This document shows, piece by piece, positions 8,161-16,371 of a stretch of DNA of 64,000 bases. The DNA lies in the NCBI GenBank assembly GCA_041748075.1, contig JBGTDX010000127.1, forward strand, positions 37,425 through 101,424, written 5' to 3'. Under the pieces are notes generated by a model. That model worked only from the letters and a program-made list of their open reading frames with translations, was not told the origin of the DNA and made no database searches. A program made the translations under genes and the position numbers. Position 1 is the stretch's first letter. Every line of letters starts with the position of its first letter. This DNA is from JBGSYJ01 sp041748075. GTDB taxonomy: Bacteria > Acidobacteriota > Thermoanaerobaculia > Gp7-AA8.

Positions 8161-8190
8161 CCCCTCTCCCCGACTTCGCGGGGAGAGGGG
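8161..8190. repeat. Perfect 12-bp hairpin of the CCCCTCTCCC type
   Basis: CCCCTCTCCCCG (8161-8172) pairs perfectly with 8179-8190 across a 6-nt loop. The same core occurs in the 36-bp inverted repeat at 62346-62449. It sits exactly where the decayed gene loses its 5' end and downstream of the phosphatase gene. No T-tract follows on either strand, so I class it as a dispersed palindrome rather than a terminator. Confidence 0.6.
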
Positions 8191-8227
8191 TTTGCCGGCC
8201 ACTGACGTGACACCGACTACTGACTCT

Positions 8228-10717
8228 TCAGTTCGGCAGCATCCCCGGCTCGAGCGTCGCATGCGCGACACGTCGGTCGGGCTCATAAAACGCATCGACG
8301 GCTTCATCGAACGAGACGACGACGAGCGTCTGGTCGTCCTCGGGCGGGCGATTGCGGGTGAAGCGCTTGACCGCGTCGAGGAGCGCTCGCCGGATGTCTT
8401 CCGCGCTTCCGTCCCCCGTCTCGTGAATGACTTTCTCGAAACGATGAAATCCGAATGGTTCCCCATGATCGTCCAGCGCCTCGATGAGACCGTCGCTATA
8501 GAGAATCAGCTTGTCGCCCGGCTCGAACGTCACGCTCACCTCACGGAACGGATCACGGCGGCGCACGCCGAGCGGGAACCCCCACACCGAAAGGGAGCCG
8601 ACGCTCCCGTCCTTCGCCCTGTAGGCGAACGGATCGAGATGTCCGGCCGAAGAGAACTGCAACTGCTGCGTCGACGGGTCGAGCACGCCGAAGAAAAACG
8701 TCATCATCATTCGCTTCGGAGCCGTCTTCAGAACCGTTTCGTTGAGGACTTCCATGACGCGCCGCGGAGATGAGTCGTACTCCACCTGCACGAGGAGCGC
8801 AGATTTCGCCATTGCCATGACGATGCCGCTTGTCAGGCCGTGGCCCGCGACGTCGCCGAATGCGAAGCCGATCTTTCCGTCGGCCAGCGGAAGGAAATCG
8901 AAGTAGTCTCCGCCGATTTCGGTCGCGGAGCGGTAGTGCGAAGCGACCGAGACTCCCTTGATGTCCGGTTCACCGTGGGGCAGGAGCGCTGCCTGAATCC
9001 GGTTCGCCGCGTCGATCTCGGCTTTCACCCGTTCGCGCTCCACGATCCGCCGGACGTGCGGAGCAAGGTCTGCGTATTCGTAGACGACCTCCCGACGGGT
9101 CATCAGGCCGGCCACCGAGGTGAGAAGGATTCCGGCCAGAGGAATGCCCAGGGTGAGCCACGAGGCCGTTACCGCCGGACCTTCAGCCGCTCTGAGGTAG
9201 GGTAGAAATCCGACCAGCATCGTAGCCGAGAAGAGCGAGACGACCGTCGCAAGAAGATCGGTTTTCAGAAAGAGCCAGGTTGCGGCGAGTATCCCGCCGA
9301 AGCCGAGGAGCGTCTGCAGGGTCACCGGTCCGATCGGAGCCCGGACGGCCATCATCGCTGTGCCGATCACCGCTGCCCCGACGATCCCGACAAAGAGCAC
9401 CCGCCGGGTGTTTGCATACGCAAGTGCGAAGAGGATGGCCAGAAGTGCTACAACCAGCGCTTCTCGAGCCGCGGACACCAGAAGCGTCAGCGGACCGCCG
9501 GAGGACGAGAGCAATGTGTAGGTTTGACCTCCCATGACCGGCCAGGCGAATCCGTTCATGATGCCGACCGCTGGAAGCAGCAAGGCGGCAGCGGCGATCA
9601 GCGGCGAAACCAGAAGGCCCGCCAGCAGGGCGCGTCCGACCGTGGCGCTCATTACTTCACGGCGGAGTACCGCATCGAAAGACGCGAGCCGTTCACCCCA
9701 TCGCTCGCGTGCGTAGCTCTCTCCCACGGACCATGCGAGAAAAACGAGCAACGCCATCGGAACGTCGTAGAACATAAACCGGAATGCCGCGAGGGCGAGC
9801 TCGGTGCTCCGCGCATCGACGCCGCCGAACTGCGTGAAGAGCGCAACCTGCGAGGCGGTCATCACGTTCAACGCAAGGTGCAGCGTGATGGCCAGACCAA
9901 ATACGAATGCCGCCGTACCGACTCCCACTTCACCGGCGTGATATTTCCGGAGAAAAATGATCAGGAGGGTGACGAGCAGGGCCAGCAGCAGTCCGAAGCT
10001 GAAGAACGTGTTGGCCAAATTTTCGCCGTCCTCGCCCCGGAACATGCGGCCATCCTTGTACTCTTCGATGAGACTCCACCCGGCGAGCTCATCGCCGACG
10101 TAAAAGACATAGAGGTAATACGCGAGGGAATCGAGAGGCAGCTCGGATCGGACCTTGTAGCGGAAGATGTGATCGGTCCGCGCGAAATGCGACGTCGGCC
10201 TGGCTTCCTCGAAGACCGGATCGGGTGCCCCGGGAAACTGCCGCGACTGCACGAATCGATCGGCGAGGGGCCGAAGTGCCTCTTCGTCTGGCCGTGCACC
10301 GGTCTCCTCCGTTCGAGCCCGTCTTCGCGAACCGAGGATCGTGCCGTCCTTCGCCACGTAGACATTCCCGAACTCGGGACGCTTCTCGAGGCCGGGGCGG
10401 AAGTAAGTGGTGGCGAAGTAGCCCAGCCGCGGGCCGACGACGGGATCCTCCATGGCCGGCTTTCTCAGATCCGGGCGGGGATTCAGCTCGATCTCGAGCA
10501 GGGGAGAGTTCTCCCAGACCGTGACGGCCCAGGCCTTGTCGACGTCGATCCCGATCGCCCGAGCCTGCCGGTTCGCAATCTCCTTCGCCTGGTTGCGGCT
10601 GATCGACAGCCCGTGAGGCTGGGGCGGATCGAACATCGGCAGCAGGACCACCAGCCCGGCGATCCCGAGGACGCAGGCGACGAAGAGAGAAAGCCGCTTC
10701 ATGATTCGGTTCATCAT
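8228..10717 (-). CDS. Multi-pass membrane PP2C/SpoIIE-type serine phosphatase
   Basis: The 829-residue protein has an N-terminal membrane helix (about 8-28), an extracytoplasmic region of about 210 residues with no domain I recognise, and a block of hydrophobic helices at roughly 240-560. A short helix (ERVKAEIDAANRIQAALLP) leads into a C-terminal SpoIIE-type PP2C domain with the metal-binding motifs GGDYFDF, GDVAGHG and LYSDGLIEALD. Such RsbU/SpoIIE-like enzymes dephosphorylate STAS-domain antagonists in partner-switching pathways. No STAS or anti-sigma kinase gene is adjacent, so its target is probably encoded elsewhere. The start is ATGATG at 10717 or 10714. Confidence 0.85.
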   Translation of the reverse strand: MMNRIMKRLSLFVACVLGIAGLVVLLPMFDPPQPHGLSISRNQAKEIANRQARAIGIDVDKAWAVTVWENSPLLEIELNPRPDLRKPAMEDPVVGPRLGYFATTYFRPGLEKRPEFGNVYVAKDGTILGSRRRARTEETGARPDEEALRPLADRFVQSRQFPGAPDPVFEEARPTSHFARTDHIFRYKVRSELPLDSLAYYLYVFYVGDELAGWSLIEEYKDGRMFRGEDGENLANTFFSFGLLLALLVTLLIIFLRKYHAGEVGVGTAAFVFGLAITLHLALNVMTASQVALFTQFGGVDARSTELALAAFRFMFYDVPMALLVFLAWSVGESYARERWGERLASFDAVLRREVMSATVGRALLAGLLVSPLIAAAALLLPAVGIMNGFAWPVMGGQTYTLLSSSGGPLTLLVSAAREALVVALLAILFALAYANTRRVLFVGIVGAAVIGTAMMAVRAPIGPVTLQTLLGFGGILAATWLFLKTDLLATVVSLFSATMLVGFLPYLRAAEGPAVTASWLTLGIPLAGILLTSVAGLMTRREVVYEYADLAPHVRRIVERERVKAEIDAANRIQAALLPHGEPDIKGVSVASHYRSATEIGGDYFDFLPLADGKIGFAFGDVAGHGLTSGIVMAMAKSALLVQVEYDSSPRRVMEVLNETVLKTAPKRMMMTFFFGVLDPSTQQLQFSSAGHLDPFAYRAKDGSVGSLSVWGFPLGVRRRDPFREVSVTFEPGDKLILYSDGLIEALDDHGEPFGFHRFEKVIHETGDGSAEDIRRALLDAVKRFTRNRPPEDDQTLVVVSFDEAVDAFYEPDRRVAHATLEPGMLPN

Positions 10718-10822
10718 ACCGTGCCCGACCGTACGGGCCGGTTACGAAGCGGTTATACGTAATTTGTGGGAGGGGGTTCCGCGCGAGATTACGCAAGCTT
10801 CTCGCCCAATCCACTCCGAGGC

Positions 10823-13318
10823 TCAATACCCCACCAGCAGTCGCGCTGCTTTTTCGATCTCGTCCTCCGACGGGAGGAACACCTTCTCGAGAGGGGGGGA
10901 GTACGGCACGGGCGTATCGAGCGAGCCGATGATGCGCACGGGCGCGTCGAGGTGATCGAAGGCCTCCTCGCCGATGATCGCCGCGATGCTCTCGCCGATG
11001 CTTCCCGTGCGCGTGTCCTCGTGGATGATCATCACCCGGCCGCAGTGCCTCGCGACCTGGAGAATCGCTTCGCGATCGAGCGGCGCGACGCTGCGCAGGT
11101 CGAGGACTGACGCTTCGATTCCGTCGTTGGCGAGTTTCTCCGCGACTCGCATTGCCACGTGGACGTAGGCGCCGTACGAGATGATTGCGAGATCGTCCCC
11201 GGCGCGCCGCAGCGCAGCTTTTCCGATCGGCAGCGGCTCCGGAGCTTCGTCGGGCAGCTTCTGCTTGATCTTCGGATCGCGGTAGAGCCCGATGTGTTCG
11301 TAGAAGAGCACCGGATCGGGATCGGCGACTGCCGCCGCCATCATGGCGCGCGCGTCGTACGGCGTCGAGGGCGTGACGATCTTCAGGCCCGGCGTGCGGT
11401 AGAACCACGCCTCCGTATTCTGGCTGTGATACGGCCCGGCGTGACGGAGCCCACCCCACGGCATCCGCACGACCATCGGGACGCCGCCGCCCCAGCGGTA
11501 ACGCATCTTTGCAGCATTGTTCACGAGTTGATTGAATCCCGTCGCGACGAAGTCGTTGAACTGGATCTCGCCGATCGGACGTTGCCCGCCGAGGGCCGCT
11601 CCGATGCAGACGCCGAGGACGCCGCCCTCCGCGAGCGTCGAGTTGAGGATTCGATCGCTGAACTCTTCGAGCAGCGGTCGCAGCAGAAGGAACGCATTGC
11701 CGTACTTGCCACCCACGTCCTCGCCGTAGACGAAGACCCTCGAATCGCCGCGCAGGGCGTCGCCGACCCCGAGCATCACTGCGTCGAGGAACGTCCGTCC
11801 GCCGCTCTCGAACGGGGGACCACTGTCGAGCTCGGGCAGCCCCGACGGCGTGTCGTTGTAGTTCTCGAGCACTTCGATCCGCCTTCTCGCGGGCTCGTCC
11901 GCAAAGACCCCGGTCCCGGCGAGCTCCGCGGCGGGCCACGGGCTGTCGATCACTTTGCGGGCTTCCACTTCGACCAGTTCTTCCGCTTCCTTCTTCCAGC
12001 CTTCGAGATCATCGCTTGCGATCAGACCTTCGGTCTCGAGTTTTGCGGCGTACGTCCGGATCGGATCGCGCTCGCTCCACCAGGCGTACGCTTCGCGGTC
12101 GGCGTAACCCTGCTCGGTGGGCTTCGGATAATCCCAGGAGATCGGAGGCTCTTTTCCGAGGTAGAGCATGTCGTCGTGATGGGCATGGCCGCACATCCGC
12201 ATCGCGACGAGCTCGATGAGGGCCGGGCCCTTTCCGCTCCGCGCGCGCTCGGCAGCCCACGTGAAGGTTGCCGCGATCGCATCGGGATCGGTGCCGTCGA
12301 TCGTGACGCCGGGAACGCCGTAGCCAATCGCCTTGTCGGCAAAAACGCGAACCGCGGTCTGCTCGTTCAGTGGGGTGGCGAGCGCCGTCTGGTTGTTCTG
12401 GATGCAGAAGACCATCGGCAGCTTCCGCGCTGCCGCAAGATTGATCGCTTCATGCCATTCGCCGAGCGAGGATCCGCCTTCGCCGATGAACGAGAAGGCG
12501 ACGCGTCCGTCGGCGCCTGCAGCCTGTTCGCGCGTAAAAGCCATCGCCAGGCCGCAGGCGGTAAGCGTTGAAATAGTCAGGGGCGCTGAAGCGGGAAGAA
12601 CTCCGCGCGAGAAGTCGCCGACGTGCAGATCCTTCCCGTTCATCGGAGGACCGGCCTTTGCCATCTGCGCGCTGAGGACACCGCGTACCATTTCACCCGT
12701 CGGACTCATCGCAAGTGCAACGCCGAGATCGCGAATCAACGGCGCCACGACATCCCCGCGCCATCCACCCTCGGATGTGAAGCTCTCACCGCGCTTGAGC
12801 CGGATGGCCACCGCGTAGATCGCCTCCTGCCCCAGCGAGCGGAACCCCTTTCCCTGGAACGAGCTGCGGCCGTAGCGGACTTCGCCGCCGCTGAAGAATG
12901 CCTTGAGGCGGTTGTCGGTCGCACGGGTGAGAATCATGCCGCGCAGGATCTCGCGTCGCTCATCGGGGGTGAGGGAGGCTGATATGGCCTCGCGTCGCAG
13001 GAAACCATCGACTGCGTCGAGAAGCTCCTCGACTGCATGGTTGAGACGCGTCGTCGCTGAGGTTCTCGGCGTCGTATCGGGGATCTGTTCGTGCTCGACG
13101 CCGGCTTCGGTGAGAAGTTCGCGAACTGCGCGTTCGAGCGACGGCCGCATGGAGTCGCTCGAGAAATCGTCCTCGGGTTGATCGGAGGCCAGTTGCAGAG
13201 CGCGCTGCAGGGCGGGAAGAGCAAATGGGAATCGTTCAGCGACGAACGAGCTCAGGCGCGCCGCCCGGGCGCTGAGAGGGGGTGCAACTGAATCGGTCGG
13301 GGAGGACATGCGGGCCAT
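10823..13318 (-). CDS. 2-oxoacid dehydrogenase E1 component, fused alpha and beta subunits (branched-chain type)
   Basis: The protein has about 830 residues. After a non-conserved N-terminal 150 residues, the E1-alpha part carries the TPP region (GEGGSSLGEWHEAINLAAA, then IQNNQTALATP). From about residue 510 the E1-beta part follows (GEDVGGKYGNAF, LAEGGVLGVCIGAALGGQRPIGEIQF, HEDTRTGSIGESI). Together they would decarboxylate a 2-oxo acid and transfer the acyl group to E2 lipoamide. The probable E2 and E3 genes lie 42 kb away (54972-57832). MeaB and acyl-CoA dehydrogenase nearby fit branched-chain amino acid breakdown, but pyruvate cannot be excluded. ATG 13318 or 13309 is preferred over a TTG at 13345. 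Confidence 0.85.
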   Translation of the reverse strand: MARMSSPTDSVAPPLSARAARLSSFVAERFPFALPALQRALQLASDQPEDDFSSDSMRPSLERAVRELLTEAGVEHEQIPDTTPRTSATTRLNHAVEELLDAVDGFLRREAISASLTPDERREILRGMILTRATDNRLKAFFSGGEVRYGRSSFQGKGFRSLGQEAIYAVAIRLKRGESFTSEGGWRGDVVAPLIRDLGVALAMSPTGEMVRGVLSAQMAKAGPPMNGKDLHVGDFSRGVLPASAPLTISTLTACGLAMAFTREQAAGADGRVAFSFIGEGGSSLGEWHEAINLAAARKLPMVFCIQNNQTALATPLNEQTAVRVFADKAIGYGVPGVTIDGTDPDAIAATFTWAAERARSGKGPALIELVAMRMCGHAHHDDMLYLGKEPPISWDYPKPTEQGYADREAYAWWSERDPIRTYAAKLETEGLIASDDLEGWKKEAEELVEVEARKVIDSPWPAAELAGTGVFADEPARRRIEVLENYNDTPSGLPELDSGPPFESGGRTFLDAVMLGVGDALRGDSRVFVYGEDVGGKYGNAFLLLRPLLEEFSDRILNSTLAEGGVLGVCIGAALGGQRPIGEIQFNDFVATGFNQLVNNAAKMRYRWGGGVPMVVRMPWGGLRHAGPYHSQNTEAWFYRTPGLKIVTPSTPYDARAMMAAAVADPDPVLFYEHIGLYRDPKIKQKLPDEAPEPLPIGKAALRRAGDDLAIISYGAYVHVAMRVAEKLANDGIEASVLDLRSVAPLDREAILQVARHCGRVMIIHEDTRTGSIGESIAAIIGEEAFDHLDAPVRIIGSLDTPVPYSPPLEKVFLPSEDEIEKAARLLVGY

Positions 13319-13347
13319 GCTAGACCGACCGACTGATGCTGACAAGA

Positions 13348-13377
13348 GAAGGAGCGCGACGATGGCCGCGCTCCTTC
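13348..13377 (-). terminator. Predicted hairpin terminator after the YtxH-like gene
   Basis: GAAGGAGCGCG (13348-13358) pairs perfectly with CGCGCTCCTTC (13367-13377) over an 8-nt loop. On the minus strand the stem is followed by TCTTGTC, a weak T-run. It lies 8 nt beyond the stop of the YtxH-like gene and before the E1 gene on the same strand. Confidence 0.5.
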
Positions 13378-13385
13378 AACATGAT

Positions 13386-13958
13386 TTACCCGACCGGGGC
13401 TGTCGCGCCCGCCTTCGGTTCCACAATGACGACTCCGAGGGGCTTGCGCCGGCGAAGTGCGCGCCGCGCCATCATGCCGGCAACCAGACCGACAGCGGTC
13501 GTGATGCCCGGCAGAATTGCAGGATTCCGTCGCAGGAACGATTTCGCCTGCTTGACGGCGCTGCGGCTGGACTGCTTTGCGGTGTGAATCTTCTCTTCCA
13601 CCTTAGAGCGCAGATCAGCAACTTTGTTGCGGACCGGAGTCCGGATCGCGTCGACCTTCTCCCGTAGAACGGGCCGGATGTTCTCCTTGGTCTCATAGAG
13701 TTTTTCATGGGCTTTGTCAGTGATCGAATGCAGCGTTGCCTTGACGGAGCCGTCGCCGGCCGGTGAGGTATCGCCCTCGCGGAGCGAATCGTGGCGCATA
13801 TCGCTGACAGGTGTGGCGTTGAGATTTTCCCTCTGGACTCGAGCATTCAGCGGCTCCGAGCCGAGGGCTCCGTTCCATTCATCCGAGTGAAAGCTCGTTG
13901 CGTGGTCGGGCGAGGTCGGAAGACCCGCCAGACCTTCGTTTTTTCCTGGAGTTACCAT
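13386..13958 (-). CDS. YtxH-like / DUF3618-like stress-type protein
   Basis: The 190-residue protein is hydrophilic and rich in Lys, Glu and Arg up to about residue 145. It has helix-forming repeats (ITDKAHEKLYETKENIRPVL, VRNKVADLRSKVEEKIHTAK) and then one membrane helix (ILPGITTAVGLVAGMMARRA) near the C-terminus. This layout resembles small envelope proteins of the YtxH and DUF3618 types. The ATG at 13958 is preceded by AAAGGAG. Function is unknown; an envelope or stress role is inferred from layout only. Confidence 0.65.
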   Translation of the reverse strand: MVTPGKNEGLAGLPTSPDHATSFHSDEWNGALGSEPLNARVQRENLNATPVSDMRHDSLREGDTSPAGDGSVKATLHSITDKAHEKLYETKENIRPVLREKVDAIRTPVRNKVADLRSKVEEKIHTAKQSSRSAVKQAKSFLRRNPAILPGITTAVGLVAGMMARRALRRRKPLGVVIVEPKAGATAPVG

Positions 13959-14154
13959 GGATTTCTCCTTTCTTTTTTCTGCAGATAACAGTTGCGAGGC
14001 AGGTGCCAGAATGGAGTGTTTCTGGTTCCATTTAATGCGAGAAATTGAAATCGCGCACCTGCCATTGCGAGCTCGCATCATGAATCCGGCGCGCCTGCGT
14101 GCGTTGCCTGCTATGGTTCGAAAGTTGAAACCGTGATTCCCTGGAACCGGGCAC

Positions 14155-15012
14155 GTGCGTAAGACACTGATTCTCTGGCTTGCAGTCTTCTACGCCGCAG
14201 CGATCGACGCTGCTGCGGATCGGCCGTGGCGTACGTTTGATGAGGTCGGCAAGCTGGCTGAGATCGGTGCAGGAATCGCCGTTGTCTTCAGCCCGGACCT
14301 CGCAGTTCCCGGCAACCGTGAGTTTTACGAGCGATTGGGATTCGTCTACGTCGAAACGCCAAATTGGAACGAGGCACTTCGTGAGCTCGACAAAGGCTTT
14401 GCGAACGACGGCATCCGGCTGGCCGTGATCGAAACGCACGGCACGAACGGCCATGGGCTCAAGGTTCAACTCGGTTCAGAGCCGGGAGCGGCACGATCCT
14501 ACGTTTCCCTTGGCGGGCTTCAGGAGCGGCTGGGGGAGTCGGGTATCCCGGCGGCCGTGATCAGCGCCTGCAACAGCGGGCGGCTCTTCCGTCCGGGGAT
14601 CTACGAAGCGCTGGCTCCGGTCGAGAACGATCCGCTCTTCCTGCCTGCGACGCTGGGAATCGTCGACGCGTCCAGCAGCTTTCAGCGAGACGGAAGCCCC
14701 GTTCGCATGCTGCGCAGGGCCGAGAGCAACCTGGAGACGTTGATGGAAGGCGAAGTGCGCGAGTTCGGCAGCGCGACCCGGGCGGTCCTCGAGGGCGGGT
14801 CGAATCGTTCGCTTTCCGGCGGGGGGCGATTCATCGTCTCGACCATGCTCCTGCAGATGCTTCTCGGAGACGAATCCCTTCAGCTGACCTCGGAAGGTCA
14901 CGTGGACCACCTCTCCCGGAAGGACTTTACTCCCGAGCAGCGCGAATCGCTTTTCCGACGTTTCGTGACTTCGATGGAAGACGTCGCCCTTCGGGAGCGG
15001 ACGAATCAGTGA
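14155..15012 (+). CDS. Secreted caspase/CHAT-like putative cysteine protease
   Basis: The 285-residue protein begins with a short hydrophobic signal sequence (about 1-22, GTG start). It has the two motifs of the caspase-fold (clan CD) active site: His in IETHGTNGHG (His95) and Cys in AVISACNSGRL (Cys139), each after a hydrophobic strand. The segment YVSLGGLQERL between them matches the helix placed there in CHAT-like domains. The rest shows no known domain. Export of a lone caspase-like domain is uncommon. Its substrate is unknown and catalysis is inferred from motif spacing only. The neighbours do not look functionally linked. Confidence 0.55.
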   Translation: MRKTLILWLAVFYAAAIDAAADRPWRTFDEVGKLAEIGAGIAVVFSPDLAVPGNREFYERLGFVYVETPNWNEALRELDKGFANDGIRLAVIETHGTNGHGLKVQLGSEPGAARSYVSLGGLQERLGESGIPAAVISACNSGRLFRPGIYEALAPVENDPLFLPATLGIVDASSSFQRDGSPVRMLRRAESNLETLMEGEVREFGSATRAVLEGGSNRSLSGGGRFIVSTMLLQMLLGDESLQLTSEGHVDHLSRKDFTPEQRESLFRRFVTSMEDVALRERTNQ

Positions 15013-15163
15013 ACAAAATGCGGGCAGGATTTTGCGCCTCTTCGTGCATGCTAGAATGCACGGTCCGGCGGCTCCAGCGGCGGTTTCCCCTGCTGCAGAC
15101 GAAGTCCTGGCAGAACAGCAGGACAATACCCACCAGCTGTCATTAACCTCCAGGGAGTGAACA

Positions 15164-16306
15164 ATGGATTTTCGTCTTTCCGACGAGCAGGAACAGATCA
15201 GGCAGATGGTCCGTGAATTTGCCGAGATCGAAATCAAACCGCATGTGATGGAGTGGGACGAGGCGCAGCATTTCCCCGTCGAGATCATGAAGAAGCTGGG
15301 GGAGCTGGGAATGCTCGGCGCGATCTTTCCCGAGGAGTACGGTGGGGCGGGTCTGTCGTATGTCGACTACGTGAACATCATCGAAGAGCTGGCGGTTGTC
15401 GACAGCTCCATCGGCCTTGGGGTCGCAGCGCACAACTCGCTCTGCACCGGGCACATCTATCTCGCCGGTAACGAAGAACAGAAGAAGAAGTATCTACCGA
15501 AACTCACGAGCGGGGAATGGCTCGGCGCCTGGGGGCTGACCGAGCCCGGTTCCGGCAGCGACGCGTCCGGCATGGTGACCACCGCCGTGAAGGACGGCGG
15601 CGAGTGGGTGCTGAACGGCACGAAGAACTTCATCACCAACGCAACCTACGCGCAGATCTCGGTAGTGCTGGCTGTGACCGATCGCAACGACAAGCGGGGC
15701 ATCACTGCCTTCGCGGTCGAGATGGACCGCAACGGGATCAGGCCGGGCAAGAAAGAAAACAAGCTCGGGATGCGCGCCTCCGACACCGCCGAGCTGGTCA
15801 TGGAAGATTGCCGCGTGCCGGACGAGAACGTCCTGGGCCAGGTCGGCCACGGCTTCATCGACTCGATGAAAGTCCTCGACGGCGGACGGATCTCCATCGG
15901 AGCGCTCGCTCTCGGAATTGCACGCGGAGCGTATGAGGCAGCGCGCGATTACTCGAAACAGCGCACGGCCTTCGGCAAGTCCATCTCCGAGTTTCAGGCG
16001 ATTCAGTTCATGCTCGCCGACATGGCGACGGAGATCGAAGCCGCCCGGTTGCTCTGCTACCAGGCTGCTTCGCTCAAGGACTCCGGAGAGAGAACGACGC
16101 ATCACTCCGCAATGGCAAAGCTCTACGCCTCGGAAGTGGCCGTTCGCGCTGCCGAGAAGGGCGTGCAGATCTTCGGCGGGTATGGCTTCATCAAGGAGTT
16201 TCCGGCCGAGAAGTACTATCGCGACGTCAAACTCTGCACCATCGGCGAGGGAACGAGCGAGATCCAGCGGATGGTGATCGCGCGGCAGCTGCTGTCAGAA
16301 GAGTGA
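15164..16306 (+). CDS. Acyl-CoA dehydrogenase (short-chain/branched-chain type)
   Basis: The 380-residue FAD flavoprotein has typical family length. It contains the signatures GAWGLTEPGSGSDASGM, FITNATYAQISVVLAV, KLGMRASDTAELVMEDCRVP, and near the end QIFGGYGFIKEFPAEKYYRDVKLCTIGEGTSEIQ cut here into its parts GGYGF and IGEGTSEIQ. The catalytic base is probably in the YRD-IGEGTSEIQ region. It would oxidise acyl-CoA to enoyl-CoA and pass electrons to ETF. A ribosome-binding site (CAGGGAG) precedes the ATG. MeaB follows on the same strand. The last codons, GAA GAG TGA, are the first unit of a 7-bp tandem repeat. Confidence 0.92.
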   Translation: MDFRLSDEQEQIRQMVREFAEIEIKPHVMEWDEAQHFPVEIMKKLGELGMLGAIFPEEYGGAGLSYVDYVNIIEELAVVDSSIGLGVAAHNSLCTGHIYLAGNEEQKKKYLPKLTSGEWLGAWGLTEPGSGSDASGMVTTAVKDGGEWVLNGTKNFITNATYAQISVVLAVTDRNDKRGITAFAVEMDRNGIRPGKKENKLGMRASDTAELVMEDCRVPDENVLGQVGHGFIDSMKVLDGGRISIGALALGIARGAYEAARDYSKQRTAFGKSISEFQAIQFMLADMATEIEAARLLCYQAASLKDSGERTTHHSAMAKLYASEVAVRAAEKGVQIFGGYGFIKEFPAEKYYRDVKLCTIGEGTSEIQRMVIARQLLSEE

Positions 16307-16329
16307 AGAGTGAAGAGTGAAGGGTGAAG
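16298..16329 (+). repeat. Heptamer tandem repeat (TGAAGRG)
   Basis: About four units of the 7-bp TGAAGAG/TGAAGGG repeat start within the last codons of the acyl-CoA dehydrogenase, supplying its TGA stop, and run into the leader of meaB. Longer arrays of the same unit lie at 44804-44907 and 49290-49381. Confidence 0.75.
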
Positions 16330-16371
16330 CCCGGCAGCCCCCTGTCACCTCATGATCTTCATCAAGCCTCC

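Noticed and set aside
10089..11939. 616-codon minus-strand frame across the phosphatase and E1 genes
   Set aside because: It overlaps two clear genes in another frame, and its composition is Arg/Gly-rich without motifs.
11159..12571. 470-codon plus-strand frame
   Set aside because: It is antisense to the fused E1 gene with no homology-like motifs.
16324..16371. Upstream GTG start for meaB
   Set aside because: The codon lies in the TGAAGRG tandem repeat, and the extension is unlike MeaB N-termini.
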